Assembly: GCA_023313575.1 (NCBI GenBank)
Contig: JAJTTP010000003.1
Coordinates: forward strand, 3,286,001 to 3,350,000
Reading direction: 5' to 3'
Source of the DNA: Eutypella sp. D-1
Lineage: Eukaryota; Ascomycota; Sordariomycetes; Xylariales; Diatrypaceae
Length of the DNA stretch: 64,000 bases
A program made the position numbers and the translations under genes. Of this stretch, positions 1 to 11,450 are shown piece after piece. Within the stretch, counting starts at the first letter, position 1; each line of letters starts with the position of its first letter. Below the pieces are notes generated by a model. That model was not told the origin of the DNA, ran no database searches, and worked only from the letters and a program-made list of their open reading frames with translations.

Positions 1-1583
1 TTTATCTGCCACAAGGCACCTTAAAGAGGGAAATCCCACAATCAACTCAGTGGCTAAAACATTCCTTTCTGGCTTTCTGATACGAAGTAGCAGCCAACCT
101 CAAGACAATTCCTAAGTATATCATCTGTCATGTATATCATATTCTAGAGATTCTCTACTATAGCTACAGGTTCGATCACAAGTTCATTTTTGACTCATTT
201 TCAGTGATATTCTCATGAACGCCCCATCAAGACAATCCGCCCAAGTACACAGAGCTATCACTGCCATGATAATTTGCTAAACTTCAGCCTCATAGCCCCT
301 GCTCGATTCAATAGGGCACTGTGGTGAGGTTTGGTACTACACAATGCCCCTATGCTGAGCACCCGTCTCGACTCCGCCGAGACAGTTACGGCTACGTGCA
401 TCGTAGTCAGGGATGATAGATTTGCTGATGATGTCACTTGCCATCCGAGACGGCCGATGGCGACCCATCGTCCTAAGCACATTAATATACTACCCAGGGA
501 GCATCGATGCCACGTGCTGTCATCTTTGAATGAGAAGCACCGGGGATTGAGTCATCCCTACCTTCGCACATCCATTGTACTTGGATTGGAAGTAGCTTTT
601 GGAAGTTTGAGGATATCAGTGCTCCAAGTTGAAAAAGGTAGGTCCAGAGGTAGGGAAATGAGATGTACGTCCCAGATCTAACACGAAGAATCAAATAAGT
701 CACTTCTACGGGTATTCTTCGCCTCCGGACCACTCGGCCGAGCAGGAAGGTCAGATAGGAGACAGTCTTTGGAACAGCAGAAACAGTACAGGGGCACTTA
801 TTTCCCAATACTGTATTCCAAATGCAAAGTCCACGATAAACATCCGACTTGGTAGCATGGGGAGTAGTATGTTTATTAGTGTGTCCGTCCAGAAACGATT
901 TCGTGCATTCGGTGAACAACCATTCGGGGCTGGAGTGATCAACGTTCCATCAAGGTTCTTGCCAAGCCGCCTCGCCTCCGCATGCCACGCGATGAGCTTA
1001 GCTAGACGGTAACTATATCCAACAACATCAGACTACCAGCAGAAAACATCGCAGGAAGCATAGTATACAGGAACCTTGATGGCCATCTTGCCCACCGATC
1101 GCAGCCTCCAGCGAGTCCATATATCTTGGCGTCCCGCCCACGATCAAGGCCCTGGGCTTCTCGCTTCTCTTGGCAGGCGGGATGGACACCGTACGCCGCA
1201 GTCTCGTCGGCTGACCTGCCCTGCTTTGGCTTGGTCGCTCCTGTATCCTCGTCGGTGATGATGAGGCCGAGAGGAAAATTTTCGCCCGTAGAGCGGCCAT
1301 CCAGGGAGCTGGAAGTCGCCAAGCAGAGCGCTATCCGCGCCGCCGCCGCCGCCGAGACTGGCCCAGCAAGGTTGGGGTTCCTCTGCAGGTGCCCTCGAGT
1401 TGAAATCACATATGGGGAGAAACCGTTTGGACGGGATCTATAAGTAGGGGGGGAACTGCAGCTCCCAGCTCCAATGATCATTCAGCTCGCCACCCACACA
1501 CCCACACCAGCTGCAGTCCCATAAGAGCCTCAGGATACGCATTCCGTCAACCTATCTTCTCTACACCGACAACCACCAGAAAG
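1..1583. other. Intergenic region upstream of the PRA1-like gene
   Basis: I see no convincing coding exon here. The short open frames on both strands overlap one another and resemble no family I know. The hexamer CAAGGT, the core reported for fungal zinc-response regulators (ZafA/Zap1 type), occurs at 951-956 and 1367-1372, and on the other strand at 1073-1078. A CTATAAG TATA-like element lies near 1438-1444. The last ~100 bases are rich in CA/CC, typical of a fungal 5' leader. Confidence 0.5.
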
Positions 1584-2638
1584 ATGCGAACCACCGCCAC
1601 GAACGTCTTCCTGAGCGCCTTGGCTCTCGGCTCCGGCCTGGTCGAAGGCGCCCGACTGCCGCGCCGCGCGGATGCCCCCACCGTTGTGACGACGACCGTG
1701 ACGGAGGCGGCTGCGCCCACGGGGCCTTCGGCCTCGGACTGGGCCGCGGGCGCGACCCGGGACGTGCCGATCCACAACTCTTGCAACGCGACGCAACGGG
1801 CACTGCTCTCGCGGGGCTTCGACGATGCGATGAGGCTGGCCGGCCACGCGCGAGACCACGTGCTCCGCTTCGGCAACAGCTCCGACTTCTACACCAAGTA
1901 CTTCGGCTCCGCGGCTACCGCCGAAGTCGTTGGCTGGTACGACCGCATCGTCTACGGTGACAAGGGTGGAATGTGGTTCCGCTGCGACGACATTGACGGA
2001 AACTGCCAGCAGGACGGTGAGTCTTATTTGCGCCTGGGGAGTGTGAAATCCGTAGGACGTGGTAAGCTGGTCTACGGTATACTGACTTCTCTGGTAACGT
2101 ATAGGTTGGGCGGGTCATTGGCGCGGCGAGAACGCAACCCACGAGACGGTGATCTGCCCGCTATCCTTCACGACGCGGCAACCGTTAGAGGGGATGTGCG
2201 GGTACGGATACCAGGTGGCGACGGGCAAGCTAGCGTTCTACTTCGGGTCTGACCTGATCCACCGACTTCTCCACGTTCCGAGCATCGGAGAGGGCGCCGC
2301 TGAGCACTACGCCGACTCGTATCAGGAGTGTCTTGACCTCGCCGTCAGCGATCCATCCCAGGCCGTCCGCAACTCCCACTCCCTCCAGTACTTCGCCCTC
2401 GATGTTTACGCATACGATATCGCACTCCCCGGCGAGGGCTGCACCGGACGCCCATCCGAAGACGACGAGGAGGAGTCTGCTCCCACGCCCACCTCGACGG
2501 ATGCTGCGGATTCTCCCTCTAAGACTGAGGACGCCCCCACGGTATGTTTTTGATGTACTTGTCTTAGTGGTCTTAAAAGCTAACGGCTGCTTCTAGGAGT
2601 GCCACACTCACGATGACGGGGTAGTGCACTGCTCTTAG
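1584..2638 (+). CDS. Secreted PRA1/Asp f 2-like zinc-binding antigen (zincophore family)
   Basis: Three exons (1584-2016, 2105-2541, 2597-2638) encode 303 residues, close to the ~310 of Asp f 2. The N-terminus is a signal peptide (hydrophobic run ending near VEGARLP). The family core is visible: NSCNATQRALLSRGF near residue 60, a His/Glu metal-site region around HRLLHVPSIGEGAAEHYADS, and the block YFALDVYAYDIALPGEGC. The last 13 residues, ECHTHDDGVVHCS, match the Cys/His zinc-binding tail of PRA1 proteins and are encoded almost entirely by the tiny third exon. Both introns have canonical GT-AG ends and keep frame. In other fungi the family captures extracellular zinc, and the gene is often divergent from a plasma-membrane zinc importer. 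No such importer lies in this window, although the upstream flank is cut at position 1. Regulation by zinc starvation is an inference from family and promoter hexamers. Confidence 0.88.
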
Positions 2639-3305
2639 ACTGATGTCTTACATATTCCTGGGTGGACACACAACATAACCAGAGCCTCGCATCCTTCAAG
2701 AGCCCCCCGTCTTTAGGATTTCAACTTAGTTAATAGTAATTGCATCCCGGGTTCCAAGTCTTGGACGCATCCTATATAGTAATTCCATCCAAAGATCCTT
2801 GGGTTTGGACGTATACCAGCGTCACAACATCCAGTCTCTCTCTGTGAAACGCCTTCTCGTTCTCATCTCTTATGCACAGCATGCAGTCTTCCCGTTACTG
2901 GCGACAGGCTGGCAGTATCTGCGTGGAATTGTGAAACATTGCGGTGCCACAGAGGCATCATGATTTTGGGGTTCTTCAAAAATTCCTGCCTGCGATATTC
3001 ACGAGTGGGGCATTATGTCCTACCAAGCGACGACCCGTCTCGATGGATTGTTTGCTTTGGTGTTGCGGCCTTGTTGGACTGGCTAGCACAAGCCTATTCT
3101 AGTAACCGGATACCCATTCTTGTCCTGATGTCCCACTTCATAAAGAGATAGTTCCCGTCCCGTTACCTCCAGCTTTGGCCCGTTCCTTCATGTATTCGCA
3201 AATGTCCTATCCTTGCGACTATTCAATTTCTTGTTCCACCGGCCCCTCCGTAGGAATCGTCGTCAAGACACCATCATTAAGTACTCTTCGAGGCCTTAGG
3301 GAACA
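2639..3305. other. Intergenic region, PRA1-like gene to first L-domain gene
   Basis: It holds the 3' end of the PRA1-like gene and the promoter of the first L-domain gene. I see no gene. An in-frame stop (TAG, 3297-3299) just before the ATG at 3306 fixes that start unless another exon is spliced in from upstream. Confidence 0.4.
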
Positions 3306-4899
3306 ATGGGTAAGTTGGGCCTCAGACACGTGCGAGCATCATGCACTGACAAACATCAGATTTTGGGTGCGGGGAGAACTACAATGTATCGACCGACGAA
3401 GACGCACACCTCCTTCCGACACTGCATACGATAAACATAAACGTTCAAGATGCAGTCGGCGACATACTCTCCGACTTCCCCCCAGAGTTGAGCCTCTGCT
3501 CTCTCCACGTAGCCGGCAGGCAAGTCCTCGGCACGCTTGATTTGCATGGGATCCGAGAAGTGCCCGACGTCTACGTCGACGGCTACCGAGACACGCCGAT
3601 GAACGTTATCCTCCCCACGGCAGATTTAGACGGGCCGATCCCAGCTCACAGGAATATTTTTGTAACCACCGATACCAACACGAATGAGGGTGGTAGCGTC
3701 GCGATTTTCAATCCCGGCGCCATCACCAAAGTAGAGATACAGAAAGCCATCGTGGACGTATGGAACGTGACGACGGTAAAGGAAAGCATACGAGCAACCG
3801 AGGCGCTACACGTTGCCTTTAATGACCTAGAAGACCTCGCAAATCTGGAAATAAATGCCACAGGACCCTCACACTACGGCTTCCAGAACCTGCGCACTCT
3901 TCATAGCGCTACCATACGAAACGTAGCTGGAATCAGCATGGACTGGCATGACGTTTCGATTGGGGCTTCGATCGATCTTGGGCCTTCCTTTCCGCCCGGC
4001 GATTGGATATTCCACCCGACACTCCCGCAAGGCATCGCTTCCATCGAGGAGAGTCTCCTTATCCACGAGCACTCAGGGCTGAGTTTCATGTTCGACATGC
4101 TGGCCAGGGTCGGGCAGAACATTGATATACATGGCAATGAGAACTGTACATTCCAGTTTGATCACCTGGTGAAATTGACCAATTTGTCGATGTCTGGTAA
4201 TCCAGCCTCGACCCTGCCGGGAGGCTTCCTGCGGCTCGAAGAAGCGGATAACATCTACCTGAATGGGATAATAGACACGTAAGTTTCCTCCTTATCATAT
4301 AGAACGAAGCTCACGTGCTAAAACGGTGGACCCGTAGCAAAGTCGGCTCGAACATCTTTCCTTCGCTTAAGCGGGTGACGGGATCTGTCGTCATCGATGC
4401 ATGGAACGCCGACTTCGACTGTTCCAGGCTAGAGGACCTCAACCGGAATGGAGTCATCAACGAGCTGCGGTGCAATGGCACCGGGAACGGTGTCGGAGAC
4501 GGCAACGCCAGTGGATCACTACCGATTGAAGAGGCCGCGGATCACGAAGGCCTATCAACAGGTGCCTGGGCAGGCATAGGATCGGCGGTCGGGCTGTTGC
4601 TTGTTGGTACGCTGGCACTGACTGCCTGGTTCTTCCTGAGAAAGCGACGGAAGGGACGAGAACGAGGCACGTCCCTTTCCAGCCCCAAAGAGCTTAAGGA
4701 GCAGGTTGGGATATCCCAGCTGGACGGAACCCAGATACAGGAGCTGGGAGGCAAGACAGTTGTGAACGAGAAGGCAGACGATGCGGAGAGCGGCCCGGTC
4801 CCAGTTAACGCATTAGCTCCGGATCATCCCCCCATTGAATTAGAAGCCCCTGCCCATAATACGTCTGTCGTGCTTGAGAATCCCGGGCCTGGGGCATAG
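3306..4899 (+). CDS. L-domain (Ecm33-like) single-pass membrane protein, copy 1
   Basis: Proposed exons are 3306-3309, 3360-4278 and 4338-4899, giving 494 residues. Exon 1 is only ATGG, and the gtaagt donor follows at once. The same arrangement in the neighbouring paralog supports this start. The ectodomain has repeated strand-loop units of the receptor L-domain/Ecm33 type (LTNLSMSGN, NIFPSLKRVTGSVVID, DFDCSRLEDL). Near residue 400 a hydrophobic segment (AWAGIGSAVGLLLVGTLALT...WFFL) is followed by basic residues (RKRRKGR), then a ~100-residue hydrophilic tail with QLDGTQIQELGGKT and EKADD, shared with the paralog. The Ecm33 relatives I know are cell-wall or surface proteins, but no signal peptide is visible here. 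Role unknown; a cell-surface sensor or wall protein is plausible. Confidence 0.72.
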
Positions 4900-6067
4900 T
4901 CAACTACATGAAACGTTCGTCGAAGTCGTGTATCTTCCTCGTGAGTTATACTAACTCCGCTGAAAGAGTTGCCTCTTCCCCTTGCTATAAAATCGGCACT
5001 TCTAACATACTTTCCTTGTCCCAAGCAGTCTAGTGTAAGATTGGCCGCTTCCTACTTGCTTTCCTCTTTACTCACCACGAGTCTAATAGATTCATTCGCA
5101 ATGTTGCGGAATCGCTGTGCCCCTAATGACCTTAGAATACTCGTCGCGGTGTTCCACATGATCCTAACCTACTCGTCACAGATTCTAACCCCAATGTAGC
5201 CTCAGATGCCTACGGGGAAGAGGCACAATGCATTTTGGTGTCCGATCCAACATTCATCGTTACCGTTCAAAGAACGCCGACTCCTTTCTAGTCTGGCTGA
5301 TCACGTTCATGACCTAGATGAATATAATTGGACGGTTCTAAGCATTAGCCCCAATCACCGTAGTATTGACCACTTATATATATATATCTTAAGCAGCACG
5401 CCTCTACATAATAACCCCCCACCTGGCCGGCTTAGCCGATGACAATTTGCTCGAAGATCGCCATCATGTCCTGCTACTTGCACCGAGACGTTCATGCTCT
5501 CTCTAGGTGGTAATCAGCCTACGTCTGAGATTTACAATAGTCAGGTTCTCCCAAGTCATCATACATCGATAAACCTAAAGACAACAAACACCACGATCAG
5601 CCGTGGACGGAAAGCTCGGCGACAGGTCTCCTCTCACATTCACATGCCCAGTCTTCTCGCACATTCCCCCCCCCCCCCACACGAGTCGGCCCAATCGTCA
5701 AACGAGTAAATGTCACTCTTATCGAGGAATCCTAGATCGTAGTATTCGCTAGCTAGATTTTGTCGAATCTATTGCCCTTAAAGCGGGTCGCCACCCCTTT
5801 TGAGGTGGGGATACACCCACCCATATGGAGTAATCTATAAATGCAGGTATATGCGAGGCAGCTTTGCACATGGAGTTGTAACGAAGAGAGTAATGATCAT
5901 TTAAGCTGAATCCCACAAGATCGTTGTCCGAAATCCTACCCCGCTTGTTCAGCTTTTCGTCATCACCTTTCAATTTACCGTCCATTGCCCTCGGAGGTCA
6001 GTGGAGTAGGCATCGTGCTTTGACTCCCGTTGACAATCGCAGCCTCCAAGTCTAGTAGCATACCACA
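4900..6067. other. Intergenic region between the two L-domain genes
   Basis: I see no gene. The ~60 bases after the stop of copy 1 resemble those after copy 2 (compare CGAAGTCGTGTATC near 4920 with TGAAGTCGTGCATC near 7695), so the duplication extended past the coding region. A run of 13 C lies at 5666-5678. Confidence 0.4.
5666..5678 (+). repeat. Poly-C run (13)
   Basis: Thirteen uninterrupted C bases in the spacer between the two L-domain genes. Such homopolymers are prone to length error in sequencing. Confidence 0.9.
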
Positions 6068-7653
6068 ATGTGTAAGTACGCTTAATCTAGGAGGTTCAAG
6101 CTCTCTCGTGCTAATGACCTAGCCCAGCAAAGGAAGAATTCGATGTTCATATCGTTACCACGCAGGACGATGCCCGCGAGCTCCCAATTGACGATCCATT
6201 GGGAATTGTGGTTCAAAATGCATCTGGCACTATTTCGGACTTCCCTAAGCAAGTGCTTGTCAACACACTCAACGCGACTACTAACATAGGCTTCGACACT
6301 TTAAATATCTCTGATGCCGCTGCTGTGCAGAACATCTTCGTTTTCACTGTGAACTCCATGGAGGCAGAGTTGGATGTCATACTTCCAGAGACACCGACTG
6401 GGAGTAGTCTTCCAGAATACTTCTTTCGTCATATACATGTCAGCCCAGAAATCAACGCACCTGAGCGTCGTTACCCAACAGATGATAACCCAGTGAACAT
6501 TTTCAACTCCCAGTCCATGCTTGACACGCTGACGCTGGAGAACGCCATTGTCAAGCTCCACAATGTGACGAGTATAACGGAACTACAAGGCGACATAAAA
6601 ACCACCCTCACTATGCAAGATCTAGAGAGAATCTCCGTCTTCAAAATCAGTGAAGATGACTATGTCGACTCTCGTGCTAGTCGTTTCTTGGCCTGGTATA
6701 CTTTTCCAAGTCTCCAGACCATTGGCAACCTCACCATACCAAGTCCAAAACAAGTTCACATAAATAGCCCCCAACTTTCCATCGATGATACGCTCGATAT
6801 CGGCGGCTCTGGCCATAGGGACGATAGTAATATGCATGAGGAACCGGAATACCTGGGTGAAGTAATGACCATCGGAGGTAATCTTTTGATCCACAACGTC
6901 AGTGACACCGATTTCATATTCGATGAGTTGACGTCCGTGCGGGACAGCATCGTGATCTACGGCGCCACAAACTGCAAGTTTGAGTTTGGTAAACTCACCG
7001 AACTAACGCATCTCGCCATGTATGATTTCGACGAGACCTCCATGCCCGGGGACTTCTTTCGTCTGGAAGAGGCAGACACCATACACCTCAATGGGATCAT
7101 AGATACGTCCAATATCTTTCCTTCGCTGAAAAGGGTCACAGGCACAGTCACCATCGAGCCTTGGAACGAGGATTTCAACTGTTCGAACTTGGCGCAAATG
7201 TACCAGGACGGCATTATTAATGAACTACGATGTAACGGCACGAACAACGGCACGATTAGCGATGGCGGCGTCAACAACAACAGTCCGACAGCTAACGGAA
7301 CACCCACCCTATCCGCCGGAGCCTGGGCTGGTATCAGAATTGCACTGGGGCTGGTGGTTGCCGGTACAGTAGGAGCCATCGTGTGGTTCCTACTACGAAA
7401 GCGTCGAGCAGCACGGCCAACATCAACACCAATATCAACACCAACGCCACCGCCACCAACTGGGCCCCAGGCAAGCTCGAACAAAGACGCGGGGAAGTCT
7501 CAACTGGAGGGGACGGCAGTTGGAGAACTGGGGGCTAAGACGCCTATAAGAGAGAAGGCGGATGACAGGGAGAACGACCCGAACGCCGTCAATGCGGCGA
7601 TTCACGACCGGCCTCCTGTCGAGCTCGAAAGCTGCCCTCATCGACCGAAGTGA
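6068..7653 (+). CDS. L-domain (Ecm33-like) single-pass membrane protein, copy 2
   Basis: Exons 6068-6071 (ATGT) and 6128-7653 give 509 residues. The 56-nt intron after the fourth coding base has gtaagt and cag ends and sits at the same place as in copy 1. Protein starts align: MSKEEFDVHIVTTQDDARELP here against MDFGCGENYNVSTDEDAHLLP in copy 1. L-domain-type repeats fill residues ~30-390 (LTHLAMYDF, RLEEADTIHLNGIIDTSNIF, FPSLKRVTGTVTIE). A membrane segment (AWAGIRIALGLVVAGTVGAIVWFLL) then precedes RKRRAARP and a Pro/Thr-rich cytosolic-type tail with QLEGTAVGELGAKT and EKADD. It lacks the second intron of copy 1. An in-frame TAG lies just upstream of the ATG. No signal peptide is visible. Function unknown. 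Confidence 0.74.
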
Positions 7654-8982
7654 TACTACCCCGGGAGCACAGTCGGCCACGTGATGTGTTCATTGAAGTC
7701 GTGCATCTGTCTATCCTGTCCCAACCTGGTTGTCAAGGCAAGGGGGTTATGCGGGACTAGCTGTGAGATATTCTGAATACTGTGTATTGGGCAGTTCTTA
7801 CTTGCCCTGGTGCCAATGTCGCAAGTCCCCCGCCTTTTTTTGCTAAGTCTGGGGATTTTAACGCCAATTGTTTCCGCAGTAGAACGTCTCAAATCCTCGT
7901 CGTGTCTTGATTCTCTTCAGCTCCAATAATATCCCCTACCGTTTCGATGTTGTCTAATTTCTAGAAATACTCGAATTCCATAGATAATCCCACGCAGTTA
8001 CCTGAGTAAATCTCCACATGTTCACATGTTAAATGCCTTAAAAAATCCATACCTCTATCTAGCATGTACCAGTAATGTATACGTAGGAAACGTGACCCGA
8101 AATGTGACGTCATAAATCTAATTATGTATCGAGCCCTTAAAATGTTCCCGTGATACATCACATCGATGACCTTTTTTTTTCTTTTCTTCTTCTGGTACCA
8201 GATAGATGGGTATGCCTATGCAGGGACCTGGTAAGACCATGGACGTCTTTTATGGTAAACTACGAGTTAAAAAGCGACGAAAAGGGGGAGGGGAAAGGGG
8301 GGAGCCCTTCAGGATTTAAATGTGAGCCCCACAAATAGGGACATCATGTATTGTCGGCGTGATCCCTGTTTAGCACATCTTAGCCACTCCTCTTAGGGGG
8401 CTCTGGGGCTCTTAGGGATCTTAGCGTGGTTCCTTGCAGCCAGACCGGCCAACGAGAAGCGACTTTAGTGGTGTCCCGAGGCTGTAATGTCGAAAACTTC
8501 TTACAAGTATGTGAGATTTTGTAAGACATCGGGAACCACACAAGCAGACCACCAACCAACCTCAACCTTCTGACCACCTGCACTGCTGCTTCACCACCCA
8601 CACGCATAAAAAACCACGAGGCGGCGTCGTACTTCGGGTCGACTAACCGCGTGGACGGGGCTTGCTGCTCGTTAGACTTCAGCCTGCCAGGGTTCACGTG
8701 CATGCAGTTGCTTCTTCGTCTTCTTCTTTTTCTTCTTCTTCACTCTTCAAGAAGACAGAAAAAAGGGAAAGCTGTAGCAGGCCTTTCAATAATTAAAAGG
8801 AGAACTCTGACTCCGATTCGGACCTCGGATGACCAACGAGACAAACCGTCAGCCTGACAGCTCCTCCATCAATCATCTGAAGGGGATTTCCTCCTCATAA
8901 ATATCGCCCCCCATCCCACCGCTCTTCAAATTGGCCGATAATAGAGAGAGGGATTCTTTTCCCTCCTCCCCCGCTCGCCAAC
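7654..8982. other. Intergenic region upstream of the nuclease gene
   Basis: No gene seen. It contains a T-rich tract near 8170-8190, a CTT-rich tract at 8710-8745, and the promoter and leader of the downstream nuclease gene, with a TAAATA element near 8897. Confidence 0.4.
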
Positions 8983-10053
8983 ATGTCCAAAACCAGTATT
9001 GCACTATTTGCTGCTGCAGGCGCAGGAGCCGGTGCAGCCGTGACAGCGGCCATGTATTCGCTACGATCTCCATCCGAGCGTAGACTCGAGACCAACGCAG
9101 CGCTATTATCACCAACAAAAACAACACACGCCTCTTCCAGCTCCCTGCCCATACCCCCCGCGAACCAGACCCCGAACCTCCCCAACCTACCGCCGACCGG
9201 GCTCACCACCTCCTTCGCCCCGACCTCTCTCGGCGGCTCTTCCGCGCCCGTCGACCCCTCCGGCCTCTTCGAGTACGGATTTCCCGGCCCCATCGCCGAC
9301 GTGGCCACGCGATCGGCCCTGATCTCCTCGTACGACCGGCGCCTGCGCAACCCGCACTGGGTGGTTGAGCACATCACGCCGGCGTCGCTGGCGCAGCGGG
9401 ACGGGGACCGGAAGCACAGCGTGTTTCTGGAGGACGAGGCGGTGCCCGACAAGTTCCGGGCGAAGCTCAAGGACTACTTCCGGTCGGGCTACGACCGCGG
9501 CCACCAGGTCCCCGCCGCCGACGCGCGCTGGAGCCAGGCTTCCATGGACGAGACCTTCTTCCTCACCAACATGTGCCCGCAGGTCGGCGAGGGCTTCAAC
9601 CGCGACTACTGGGCCCATTTCGAGGACTTCTGCCGCCGCCTCACCGGCCGCTACCCTTCCGTCCGCATCGTCACGGGACCCCTCTACCTCCCCAAGCGCG
9701 ACCCCGCCGACAACAAGTGGTACGTGCGGTACGAGGTCATCGGGAGCCCGCCCAACGTCGCCGTGCCCACCCACTTCTACAAGGTGATCTTCGCCGAGGA
9801 GGACGGGAAGCCCGGTGGCGGAGGCAACGTGGCCATCGGCGCCTTCGTGCTCCCCAACGCCCCGATCCCCAACGAGAAGCCCCTCGCCGACTTCGAGGTC
9901 CCCGTCGAGGCGGTCGAGCGCGCCAGCGGCCTCGAGTTCGCCGCCAAGCTCGCGCCCCAGCGCCGCCGCCGCCTCTGCTCCGACTACTCCTGCGCCCTCG
10001 TCATCAAGGACTACGCCGAGCGCCAGAAGGCCTTCGCTAAGCCCCGGAAGTGA
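8983..10053 (+). CDS. nuc1: Mitochondrial-type DNA/RNA non-specific nuclease (Nuc1/EndoG)
   Basis: Single exon, 356 residues, near the ~330 of yeast Nuc1. The N-terminus is a hydrophobic Ala/Gly-rich segment followed by Arg (FAAAGAGAGAAVTAAMYSLRS), as expected for mitochondrial targeting or inner-membrane anchoring. The catalytic block DRGHQVPAAD (residues ~170-180) carries the general-base His of the beta-beta-alpha-metal nucleases, and GFNRDYWAHFE supplies the metal-binding Asn. The conserved start of the domain (YGFPG) and VRIVTGPLYLP are present. Family knowledge: Nuc1 degrades DNA and RNA and acts in mitochondrial DNA turnover and cell-death-related nuclear degradation. Very high GC in third codon positions explains the long shadow frame on the other strand. 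Confidence 0.94.
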   Translation: MSKTSIALFAAAGAGAGAAVTAAMYSLRSPSERRLETNAALLSPTKTTHASSSSLPIPPANQTPNLPNLPPTGLTTSFAPTSLGGSSAPVDPSGLFEYGFPGPIADVATRSALISSYDRRLRNPHWVVEHITPASLAQRDGDRKHSVFLEDEAVPDKFRAKLKDYFRSGYDRGHQVPAADARWSQASMDETFFLTNMCPQVGEGFNRDYWAHFEDFCRRLTGRYPSVRIVTGPLYLPKRDPADNKWYVRYEVIGSPPNVAVPTHFYKVIFAEEDGKPGGGGNVAIGAFVLPNAPIPNEKPLADFEVPVEAVERASGLEFAAKLAPQRRRRLCSDYSCALVIKDYAERQKAFAKPRK

Positions 10054-11450
10054 GGCCGGGTGAGGCTTCCGAGAATAATATACATACATGTACATCAACG
10101 CGTAGGCAACTACTCCAGGTTGGATGCGGGTCATTTCGCAGTGGCGGTGTTGAGGGACGGAGCTGTTGACGGTACTGCTCCCCTCGGTGAGTGGGAATCA
10201 TACGCGCAAGGGATATTGAGGTACGCCATAGCCCTTACCTTACAGCTTGTCGGCTAAACCAAAATGTCGCCTCCTAACTCAAGCAGACATCGAACCCGGT
10301 GGTAAAGGATGGTGAGAGGTGAACTGGCTTATACATCAGCGCGGTAGACATCATAGACGCATGTACATACGAAATCAAAGAACTCGAGTGTATAATATTT
10401 TTATTCAGCTACCCCAGATTCTATACTGGCCTCGAATTTATAGCCCCTTAGTGACCTAGTGTTTTGATCATATCGCTATGGCCGCAGGGCCAGCTTCTGT
10501 CATCTGCACCTATCTACACTTACACTTCGAACATATATATGATATAGACTTAATAGGTATATATGAAGTCTGTGACATTAAGAACCTATCGTATACGTAT
10601 ACTTCAATCGCCCTGCATTCAGCGGGTACTTGTCTTTATTCCGTATTCACGACAGCATAGAAAAATAAACTAGAATAAAAATTACATGGCTGCTGCCTAG
10701 GTAGGTAGGTAGTCTGCTATCATGCCCCGGGCATAGTAAAAAAAAAACTCTGAATTGCGCCCCGTGATTTGCTTTTAAGCCGCCACCCACCCCTTCAAAT
10801 CCCCCCCCCCCCACCCGCCTCCCGTACCTGTCATTCTGCGTGCGCAGGTGCTTCCCGGTCGTCTTATACGCCATCAGCTGCGAGAGGTAGACTGGTCTTC
10901 ACGTTCCTGCTCTCTGTCTCTCTCCCTCCTTCTCTCTTTCTCTCTCTTGCGCCGCGACCTCCTATACTGACATGAAGCGTCGCTTGGAAATTATTTTTGT
11001 TGATTCCTCTCTGCTCTCAGTAAAGAAAAGGCCCCTTCCCCCGCCCCCTTTCTATCTGTTCTGTCTGCGTGTGTTGTGTATACTAAGCTCGCTGGCTGCG
11101 ATTGTGTGTGTGTGTGTATGTATACCGTACCTGGTCATGGTTATGTCGATGCCAGGCGGCAACGCCGCGTTTCGTCTCCTGTAAGATGTTGTGAGCAGGG
11201 GAGACAGGAAGGCCCCCCCGCCCCCCCCCCCCTTTTAGAATAGTCGTTCCACGTTATGAGATCCTAAGCATCGCTTCTTCCGCCTACTATTGCTGCTTTC
11301 AACGGAGACCTCCTCCCCTCCTGATAAACTGACTACCGGAACGCCCCAACCCGGAACGGAGGCCATCTAGTCATCTGCCCGACTCTATCCCATCTCATCC
11401 CATCCCATTCCCGTCGTCTCCCAGTCCCCCGTCTCGTCCCCCGTCTCATA
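10054..11450. other. Convergent 3' region between nuc1 and pfs2
   Basis: No gene seen. It carries the 3' ends of two convergent genes plus low-complexity tracts: a TAGG repeat near 10698-10711, 12 C at 10801-10812, TC-rich tracts at 10910-10950, a TG microsatellite near 11103-11117 and C runs at 11213-11232. Confidence 0.45.
10801..10812 (+). repeat. Poly-C run (12)
   Basis: Twelve C bases in the nuc1-pfs2 spacer, part of a cluster of simple-sequence tracts. Confidence 0.9.

Noticed and set aside
1002..1481. Overlapping open frames on both strands upstream of the PRA1-like gene
   Set aside because: Both strands are open because of GC-rich sequence. Neither translation resembles a known family or has supporting splice or start signals.
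9187..10134. 315-codon open frame antisense to nuc1
   Set aside because: Shadow of a gene with very GC-rich third positions; the sense strand has the full nuclease motif set.
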